From the NCBI GenBank assembly GCA_002503885.1, contig DASQ01000062.1, positions 1 to 54,006 of the forward strand: a stretch of 54,006 nucleotides of DNA, read 5' to 3'. Positions 48,466 through 54,006 of the stretch are shown here, one piece after another. The stretch comes from Methanoculleus marisnigri (GTDB taxonomy: Archaea; Halobacteriota; Methanomicrobia; Methanomicrobiales; Methanoculleaceae). The notes under the pieces are model-generated. The model did not search any database. It was not told the origin of the DNA and was given only the letters and a program-made list of their open reading frames with translations. Every line of letters starts with the position of its first letter. Position 1 is the stretch's first letter. The translations under genes were made by a program, and so were the position numbers.

Positions 48466-48744
48466 ATGGCCTGCAGTCGGAGTGTAGCAGTGAGAGACGA
48501 GTGGCGGTCGACGGCTATGCGGACGGCGAGCGACCTCGCAGGGAAGTTCACGCTCTCCCCGCCGGTCTCTCACGGGAGATGGCGTTCCGGCACGATGCGG
48601 ATGCTCGATGCCGTTGTCACCCCCGGGACGACGGCGAACATCGCGGCCACGTTCGCGGTGACGACACTCCTCATCCCCCGGATCCCGAACCGGGCCCTCG
48701 CGGTGGTCACCGGGTTTGCGGCGGGTGCGATCCTGCGGGGATAG
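48466..48744 (+). CDS. Doubtful 92-aa protein with hydrophobic C-terminus
   Basis: Not recognised. The C-terminal 45 residues (ANIAATFAVTTLLIPRIPNRALAVVTGFAAGAILRG) could form one or two membrane helices, while the N-terminal half is basic and of low complexity. No ribosome binding site or promoter is clear. It fills an otherwise empty 500-bp gap and abuts the convergent YgiQ gene by 2 bp. It may be a real small membrane protein or chance. Confidence 0.3.
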   Translation: MACSRSVAVRDEWRSTAMRTASDLAGKFTLSPPVSHGRWRSGTMRMLDAVVTPGTTANIAATFAVTTLLIPRIPNRALAVVTGFAAGAILRG

Positions 48745-48746
48745 CC

Positions 48747-50576
48747 TTACGACCTTTGCCCTTTTCTCCTCGCCGGGGGCGCACCGCCTCGTTTCTCCCG
48801 GACGAGGCAGTTCCACGCATTCCCGATGAGGTCCTCCCTCCCGGCCGCGCGGAGCCCCTCGCAGACAAGAGCGTAGTTCTCCGGGTCCCGGTAGTGCATG
48901 AGGGCCCGCTGCACCCGTTTTTCCCGCCCTTTCGGGACGTAGACCTCCTCGAGGGTGAAGGGGTCGAGGCCGGTGTGGTAGATGGTCGTCGAGATGCTCA
49001 TCGGCGTCGGCGTGAAGTCCTGGACCTGTTCGGTGTAGAGGCCGGTATCCCGGACGTACTCGGCGAGTTCGACCATATCTCCTATCGTGCAGCCCGGGTG
49101 GCCGGATATGAAGTACGGCACGAGGTACTGCCGCTTCCGCTTCCCTGCCTGGAGGGCCTCGAACCGTTCCCTGAAGGCGTCGAAGACCTCGCGGGGCGGT
49201 TTTCCCATGCAGGCAGAGACCCGCGGGGAGATGTGCTCGGGGGCGACCTTGAGGTGCCCGGAGACGTGGTGGGCGCAGATGCGGGCGAGGTACTCCCGGT
49301 CCTCTGGAGGGATCAGGTCATAGCGGATGCCCGAGGCGATGAAGACCCGTTTCACCCCCGGGATCTCCGAAAGACGCCTGAGCAGGCGGAGCTGCTCCTC
49401 GTGGCTGCGGTCGAGCGTGGGGCAGTCGATGCAGCGGCGGTCGGGACAGGTGCCGGCGGTCTCCCACCGGCCGCAGTGGATGGCGTACATATTCGCCGTC
49501 GGCCCGCCGACGTCCTGGACGACGCCCGCAAAGTCCGGCATCGCTGCCATCCGCTCCACCTCCCGGACGATCGAGTCGATGCTCCGGCTCTGGATGATCC
49601 GTCCCTGGTGGTGGGTGAGGGCGCAGAAGGAGCAGGAACCAAAGCACCCCCGGTGGCTGACGACCGAGAACCTGACCGGTTCGAGGGCGGGAACAGGCTC
49701 GGTGTAGGAGGGGTGGGCCCTTCGGGTGTAGGGGAGTTCGTAGACCCGGTCGAGTTCAGCGCCTGAGAGCGGCATCGCCGGCGGGTTCTGGATGACGACG
49801 GTCTTTGGGTGCGGCTGTGCCACTCTCCGGCCCCTTAGCGGGTCCTGTTCGTTGTAGTGCAGCGCAAACGCACGGGCGTAGGCGTAACGGTCCTTTTTGA
49901 CCTCTGCGTAACCGGGGAGGACGACGTACCCGGCCTGGTCCATGCTCCGCCAGGTCTTGAGATCGACCCGGTAGGCGATGCCGGGGATATCCGTGAGGGC
50001 GCCTGCTGCCTCGCCGGCGGCGAGCCGGTCCGCGATCCCGACCACCTGCCGCTCGCCCATGCCGAAGACGAGGAGGTCGGCCGGGGCGTCGGCGAGGATG
50101 GCCTGCCGGACCGTATCAGACCAGTAGTCGTAGTGGGCGAAACGCCGGAGGCTCGCCTCGATCCCGCCGATGACGACCGGTGTGTTGGGGAAGAGGGCGT
50201 GGACCCGGTCGGTGTAGACCAGGGTCGCCCGGTCGGGCCGCAGCAGCCTCCCCCCGGGCGAGTAGACATCCGAACTCCGGCGCTTCAGGTTCGGCGTAAA
50301 GGCGTTCACCAGTGAGTCGACGTTCCCGGCCGAGACCGAGAAGAAGAGCCGGGGCTCGCCGAGGCGCTTGAAATCGGCGTCATTCCGCCAGTCCGGCTGA
50401 GCGATGACGCCGACCGAGTAGCCGGCGTCCCAGAGGACCCGGCCGATCAGCGCGGTCCCGAAGGAGGGGTGGTCGACGTAGGCGTCGCCGGTGATCAGGA
50501 TGACGTCGAACCGCTCGATGCCGAGCCTTCCTGCCTCCTCCATCGTCATGGGGAGGAATTTCGGCTGGACGGTCAT
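48747..50576 (-). CDS. YgiQ-family radical SAM protein
   Basis: A 609-aa radical SAM enzyme of the YgiQ/UPF0313 family. The N-terminal domain (FDVILITGDAYVDHPSFGTALIGRVL at about 23-48) resembles a B12-binding-like fold. The iron-sulfur motif CFGSCSFC gives Cys311, Cys315 and Cys318, and a C-terminal extension follows (VKVAPEHISPRVSACMGKP and FISGHPGCTIGDM). The reaction is unknown. The start overlaps the end of the PPC-domain gene by 4 nt (ATGA), so the two are coupled. Confidence 0.92.
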   Translation of the reverse strand: MTVQPKFLPMTMEEAGRLGIERFDVILITGDAYVDHPSFGTALIGRVLWDAGYSVGVIAQPDWRNDADFKRLGEPRLFFSVSAGNVDSLVNAFTPNLKRRSSDVYSPGGRLLRPDRATLVYTDRVHALFPNTPVVIGGIEASLRRFAHYDYWSDTVRQAILADAPADLLVFGMGERQVVGIADRLAAGEAAGALTDIPGIAYRVDLKTWRSMDQAGYVVLPGYAEVKKDRYAYARAFALHYNEQDPLRGRRVAQPHPKTVVIQNPPAMPLSGAELDRVYELPYTRRAHPSYTEPVPALEPVRFSVVSHRGCFGSCSFCALTHHQGRIIQSRSIDSIVREVERMAAMPDFAGVVQDVGGPTANMYAIHCGRWETAGTCPDRRCIDCPTLDRSHEEQLRLLRRLSEIPGVKRVFIASGIRYDLIPPEDREYLARICAHHVSGHLKVAPEHISPRVSACMGKPPREVFDAFRERFEALQAGKRKRQYLVPYFISGHPGCTIGDMVELAEYVRDTGLYTEQVQDFTPTPMSISTTIYHTGLDPFTLEEVYVPKGREKRVQRALMHYRDPENYALVCEGLRAAGREDLIGNAWNCLVREKRGGAPPARRKGQRS

Positions 50577-51022
50577 GGGAGTATCCGGTCAAAGACCGGC
50601 AGGTTGACACCCGTTTTCGGATCCAGGATCCGTTTTGCGGAGATGCCGACGAACTCCGTGACGATCGCCTCGATCACCAGGTAGACCTCCGCCTTCTCCC
50701 GGAGGCACCCGGCAAGCGACCGTATTCCTTTCCCCGCCACCGTATGGATATGGATGGACGGCTCCTCCTCTCCCGGGTAGATGGTGGCAAACCCGAGGAG
50801 TTCCCAGCCCCCGAAGATCTCCTCGCGCCGGGGAACCGGCGGCATGACCGGCTCCTTTGGCCCGGTCACGATCTTTGCAGATCGTACGGCGCCGAGGAAA
50901 TGGATCATGCCGCTCTGGACGTTCATTGCCGTTACAAAACGCTGGATCTCGCGGATGAAATCCTCCCCGTCGTCGATCCTGACCGTAAAGACCCTGCCGA
51001 CCTGCCCTTCCGAGTACTGCAT
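50573..51022 (-). CDS. PPC (DUF296) domain protein
   Basis: A 149-aa protein of the PPC/DUF296 family, which in plants is joined to AT-hook DNA-binding motifs and in prokaryotes occurs alone as a trimer. Typical blocks are GEDFIREIQRFVTAMNVQSGMIHFLGAVRSAKI, SIHIHTVAGKG (metal-binding histidines) and VYLVIEAIVTEFVG. No AT hook is present. DNA binding is not shown. It is translated just ahead of the YgiQ gene and divergent from the acyltransferase gene. Confidence 0.88.
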   Translation of the reverse strand: MQYSEGQVGRVFTVRIDDGEDFIREIQRFVTAMNVQSGMIHFLGAVRSAKIVTGPKEPVMPPVPRREEIFGGWELLGFATIYPGEEEPSIHIHTVAGKGIRSLAGCLREKAEVYLVIEAIVTEFVGISAKRILDPKTGVNLPVFDRILP

Positions 51023-51179
51023 GGACTCCCTCTCCAGATAGGTGGTGTCTTCTGGTATTATAGTGCTTGACCCGCAGCCCTCCGGCTACGCAAGGCCGGC
51101 GGGCAGGGGTTCATATATCCCGGCCGGCAATCCTGTAGTGCTTGCCGGCCCGGGTGAGCGATGGCGAGGTGTGGCTGCA

Positions 51180-52289
51180 GTGGTCTGGTTTCGGGAGGTT
51201 GAGTACCTGCGGGGGTTTGCCGCCCTCGCCGTGATCGCCGTCCACGTCTCGATGAACTACACCCGGATCCCCGGCGTGAACCTGCTCGCACTCCTGGACG
51301 TCTTCGTCTACATCGCCGCTCACTTCGCGGTGCCGGTCTTCATCTTCATCTCCGGGTGGGTGCTCGCGGCGCGGTATGTGGACGATTACCCGATTGCGAA
51401 CTTATATCGCCGCCGGGCGAGGACGATCCTTCTTCCCTACCTCTTCTTCACTGCTCTCTACCTCCTGGTGGCGGTGGAGGGGACGTTCGGGTTTGCCGGG
51501 GTGCCGACGCCTGATGCGGTGGCAAAAGCCCTCCTCCTCGGGACCGCCGCCTACAACCTCTGGTTCTTCGTGCTGATCATCCAGCTCTACCTCCTCTACC
51601 CGCTGATCGTCCGGGGCTACGACTGGTTCAACCGGAGCGGGGCGGCGCTCTACCTCCTCCTTTCGCTCCTCTTCTTCCAGGTCCTCTGGAACGTCGGCGC
51701 ACATCTCCTCGGCGCGTTTGCAGGCACGGAGTGGTATACGGTGCTGATCCGCCTCTTTCCCTCGCACCTCTTCTACTTCATCCTCGGGATCCACGTCGCC
51801 CGGCATACGGACCGGTTCCGTTCCGTGGTCCGGTCTTTATCCCCTGCGGGGATTCTCGCCGCAGCCGGCGGGGGTGCCCTTCTCCTCGGCGGTATGTGGA
51901 TGGCGAGCGTCCTCATCTCCGGGAGCCTCGCCGGCACCTCGCTCGCGGTCTTCTGCGTCTACCGGATCCTCGAACCTTTCTACTACGTCCCGGTCATCGC
52001 CGTGCTCGTCTTCGCGGCCTGGCGGCTGGAGGGAGAGGGGGGCCTTCGGGCGGGTGCCGCCCGGTCGTTTGGGGAGCACTCCTACGGGATCTACCTCATC
52101 CACCCCCTGGTCATCGCCGCCGCTGCGGCCGCCTGGTTCTCCCTCACCGGGCTCTCGTGGGCCGACTGGCTGACCTACCCGGTGATCTTCGCGGCGGCGG
52201 CCGTGGTAAGCTACGGGGCGGTGCGGGGATTGTCGGGGGTCCCGTATGCGGGGTACCTGGTGGGGGAGTCGCGGGGGCGGCGGGGATGA
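51180..52289 (+). CDS. Acyltransferase family 3 membrane protein
   Basis: A 369-aa integral membrane protein with about ten helices, of the acyltransferase 3 (OafA/WecH/NolL) group that acylates sugars or other exported molecules. The family start REVEYLRGFAALAVIAVHVS carries the catalytic-type His, and SFGEHSYGIYLIHPLV is the late signature. The frame is open to 51042, but GAGGTG at 51166-51171 supports the GTG at 51180 (MVWFREVEYLRG). It may modify surface glycans or lipids. It stands alone. Confidence 0.87.
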   Translation: MVWFREVEYLRGFAALAVIAVHVSMNYTRIPGVNLLALLDVFVYIAAHFAVPVFIFISGWVLAARYVDDYPIANLYRRRARTILLPYLFFTALYLLVAVEGTFGFAGVPTPDAVAKALLLGTAAYNLWFFVLIIQLYLLYPLIVRGYDWFNRSGAALYLLLSLLFFQVLWNVGAHLLGAFAGTEWYTVLIRLFPSHLFYFILGIHVARHTDRFRSVVRSLSPAGILAAAGGGALLLGGMWMASVLISGSLAGTSLAVFCVYRILEPFYYVPVIAVLVFAAWRLEGEGGLRAGAARSFGEHSYGIYLIHPLVIAAAAAAWFSLTGLSWADWLTYPVIFAAAAVVSYGAVRGLSGVPYAGYLVGESRGRRG

Positions 52290-52384
52290 GCGAGTGTCGC
52301 TGTCCGGGGCGCCCGAATGCCGGGAATCCGCAGTTCATCGACGCTTCTCGCTGGCACCCGGGGGGAATATATGAATGCCGCCCC

Positions 52385-52813
52385 TCATTCCGTCCTGAGA
52401 AAACGGAGGTATGTGGAAAGAAACTCCTCAATGTCGCAAACATCTTCTTGAAGGAGGCTGTAGATGGTTTCGTCGTTGATATCCCAGTAGATATGAATCA
52501 AACGGTTCCTGAACCGGGCCATCCTTTGAAGACGAACTGAAAACTCCGCGTCAACGAGACCCTGCTCCTCCATGATGCGAAATGTATCTGCGTAGTCTTC
52601 CGGCGCTCTCCACCGGTTCTTCGCGATCAGGTGGTTGGCGAGATCGATGGCGGCTTCGATGCCGACGATGAGGTGGTATTTTGCGCTGGCGACCAGGTGA
52701 GGGTCTTTGATAACAATCTCTTTTTGCATCCGGCCGAGGTCTTTTAAGCGCCCGCACGCCTGCGTCAGTTCCGACGAGAGTGCGGTGACTTTTTCATCAT
52801 CGTAGGAGACCAA
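52385..52813 (-). CDS. hepT: HepT-like toxin (DUF86)
   Basis: A 142-aa helical protein of the HepT/DUF86 family, HEPN-type RNase toxins. The active motif R-x4-H-x-Y is present as RNRLIHIY (about residues 102-109). In studied systems HepT cleaves RNA and is silenced by AMPylation of the tyrosine by the MntA partner. Its start overlaps the end of the nucleotidyltransferase gene by 17 nt, which supports co-translation. Length fits the family. Confidence 0.88.
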   Translation of the reverse strand: MVSYDDEKVTALSSELTQACGRLKDLGRMQKEIVIKDPHLVASAKYHLIVGIEAAIDLANHLIAKNRWRAPEDYADTFRIMEEQGLVDAEFSVRLQRMARFRNRLIHIYWDINDETIYSLLQEDVCDIEEFLSTYLRFLRTE

Positions 52814-53222
52814 GTGCTTCCCTCCGGTAACGCTTTCGGTAGTAGGCGAAATCGTGGTAGTGGGTATAGATCCTGCATACGAAGTCGCAGCGAGCCTTCT
52901 CGTCGCGGGAGACGAGCACCTCCCCGGTCTGCAGGACCGAGTAGGCGAACGGCAGGGGCGCAGCGTTCAGGACCCTGACGTCGATGGGCACTCCCGTGGT
53001 ATCTTCCAGATCCTGCTCAAGCGCCATCTCGTACCGAAGCGGCTCGGCCGCCCCGCCCCTGCCGTCCTGCAGGAAGACGCCGATGTCGATGTCGCGGAAG
53101 GCACCGTGGAGAAATGACCCGTAGACGTAGGCAAAGAGAATCTCCTCTCGATTTGAGAGCAGCCCGACGAGAAGGTCGGAGAGTTGCTGCTTCTCCTCGA
53201 TAGAGAGGTCCCGGGGCTTCAT
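52797..53222 (-). CDS. mntA: MntA-like minimal nucleotidyltransferase antitoxin
   Basis: A 141-aa nucleotidyltransferase-fold protein. The catalytic signature is visible as YGSFLHGAFRDIDIGVF (GS, seven residues, then DxD, at about 35-46), with the supporting third carboxylate in PIDVRVL. In MntA/HepT pairs this enzyme adds AMP to the toxin tyrosine and so neutralises it. It precedes hepT in the operon. The shorter spacing between GS and DxD is common in this subgroup. Confidence 0.85.
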   Translation of the reverse strand: MKPRDLSIEEKQQLSDLLVGLLSNREEILFAYVYGSFLHGAFRDIDIGVFLQDGRGGAAEPLRYEMALEQDLEDTTGVPIDVRVLNAAPLPFAYSVLQTGEVLVSRDEKARCDFVCRIYTHYHDFAYYRKRYRREALGLLR

Positions 53223-53254
53223 TGTAGAGTGATTGGCGCCGGTGATAATGAGGG

Positions 53255-53620
53255 TTGTGCCTGCCGGTCGTCGGCGGCATCGCCGACATCCGCGATGCGG
53301 TGCAGGCGATCCTGAACGGCGATCCGGTCGGCGCGGCGATGAACGCCGCGGGCGCGATCCCCGGGCCCGGGGACGGGATCAAGATCACCGGCGCCCGCGG
53401 GAACTCGGGGATCGCCCCGGTTCAATCCGAACTGCTCTCCATGGTGGAACGCCACCGGGTGGTCCTCCGACCGGATCGAAGCGTTCAAGAAGATCGTTGC
53501 CGGATATAACCACTATGGGGCTCGTTCCGGGTTGGTCCGCCCGGTACGTGACATGATCCGGGATTGGTTCGCAGAAGACAGAGGATCAAGAGTGATACAT
53601 TGTCCGTCAACTACCCCCGG
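53255..53620 (+). pseudogene. Frameshifted remnant of a larger (pre-toxin-like) protein gene
   Basis: One frame reads VVGGIADIRDAVQAILNGDP and AAMNAAGAIPGPGDGIK, a pattern seen in linker (pre-toxin) segments of secreted polymorphic toxins and related proteins. From about 53420 the coding signal moves to another frame (WWNATGWSSDRIEAFKKI, then VRPVRDMIRDWFAEDRG) that runs into the insertion-sequence end. The 5' part is missing: upstream lies the mntA promoter region. It looks truncated at both ends with at least one frameshift. The family link is weak. Confidence 0.4.
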
Positions 53621-53668
53621 TTAAAACCGGGGGCTTGCAGCGGGGCCCCTTGTGGGGCACAGGGCTGC
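53590..53668 (-). ncRNA. Structured right end of an IS200/IS605-type element (candidate omega RNA 3' part)
   Basis: A 9-bp perfect stem CCCCCGGTT/AACCGGGGG with a 2-nt loop (53614-53622 with 53625-53633) covers the tnpB stop codon. A second GC-rich hairpin (GCAGC ... GCTGC with inner GGGGCC) lies at about 53637-53668 within the tnpB 3' end. In this family the tnpB 3' end and right end encode the guide-bearing omega RNA. The exact element boundary cannot be read here. Confidence 0.4.
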
Positions 53669-54006
53669 AATTTAATCGGTGCGAAGGTTGACGGTTCAAA
53701 AGACGTCCTTATTCGCACGGGCCGGTTGACGCGGCCCCTACCGATTATCCGTGGAACCACGGAATCACCGGCTACCTTTCGTAAATGGTTCAGAGCGCCG
53801 TTGACATCGGCGTTGATCAGGGTGCCCAGAGCACTCCGGTACAGTCCTCGCTTGATCCGCCGCTTCCTCCCATAGGGCGGTTTTCGGATCGGGTCGAGCG
53901 CGAGAGCGTCCACCTGCGAGGTGTATGCCTCGGAGTGCGAGTCATCGAACCGGATACCATACCCCTCGCACTTGCTCTTCAGCTTCTGCCGGAACTTGTG
54001 GAAGGG
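53611..54006 (-). mobile_element. tnpB: Partial TnpB (IS200/IS605 family), 3' part
   Basis: The last 131 codons of a TnpB-type RNA-guided nuclease gene, running off the window edge. The C-terminal RuvC motif INADVNGALNHLRK is clear, preceded by the RRIKRGLYRSALG segment and the zinc-ribbon region YTSQVDALALDP. That region lacks the usual cysteines (TSxxC..C). The conserved late Asp is kept. It may be active, but the earlier RuvC residues are outside the window. No tnpA is visible. Confidence 0.75.

Overview
The window looks like chromosomal DNA of a high-GC methanogenic archaeon. The Methanoculleus-like Methanomicrobiales are the best guess from protein content alone. Supporting signs are the DUF1890/DUF1894 pair, a two-subunit-type GMP synthase (separate ATP-PPase), an archaeal ATP-dependent DNA ligase, an NreA repair protein with a PCNA-binding tail, archaeal-type lipid synthesis, TATA boxes about 26 bp upstream of starts, T-run terminators and many ATGA start/stop overlaps. 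I see no rRNA, tRNA or CRISPR array.

Layout. 0.2-2 kb: cutA, a divergent fdhD and the methanogen-type DUF1890/DUF1894 genes. 2-5.7 kb: a Cache lipoprotein, a hybrid sensor kinase and a truncated TspO. 5.7-11.5 kb (minus strand): a CDP-alcohol phosphatidyltransferase, an adenylate kinase, hisC, argD, guaAB and pyrG, tightly packed. 11.6-15.9 kb: a thioesterase, an uncharacterised 391-aa protein, a PAS-only sensor and a metallo-beta-lactamase-fold hydrolase.

15.9-30.9 kb is a molybdenum/tungsten island and the main attraction. It holds two complete TupABC tungstate-type ABC transporters, one ModABC transporter with a TrmO-like gene inside its operon, an extra ModBC pair with no adjacent binding protein, a MOT1-type molybdate permease, a SemiSWEET-like protein, a stand-alone TiaS-like protein, a winged-helix-like protein and a close homolog of the molybdenum storage protein (MosA/MosB, amino-acid-kinase fold). 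Hydrogenotrophic and formate-using methanogens need Mo or W for formylmethanofuran and formate dehydrogenases, and fdhD lies in the same window. The island therefore reads as an uptake, storage and perhaps sensing module (inference).

31-39.6 kb: hisD, two paralogous HEAT-repeat proteins (one with an unusual QHDxLGGPED repeat array), a copper P-type ATPase with a small YHS protein, an OB/HD exonuclease, a family 2 glycosyltransferase and a DJ-1/PfpI protein. 40-43.3 kb: a large repeat-rich secreted protein and a small SdrD_B-domain protein, both with long, strongly structured 5' leaders. 43.3-52.3 kb: DNA ligase converging on NreA, a DUF2117 protein, a TIGR00266/AIM24 protein, a YgiQ radical SAM protein, a PPC-domain protein and an acyltransferase. 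52.4-54 kb is accessory DNA: a HepT/MntA toxin-antitoxin pair, a frameshifted gene remnant and the 3' part of an IS200/IS605-type tnpB that runs off the window with a structured right end.
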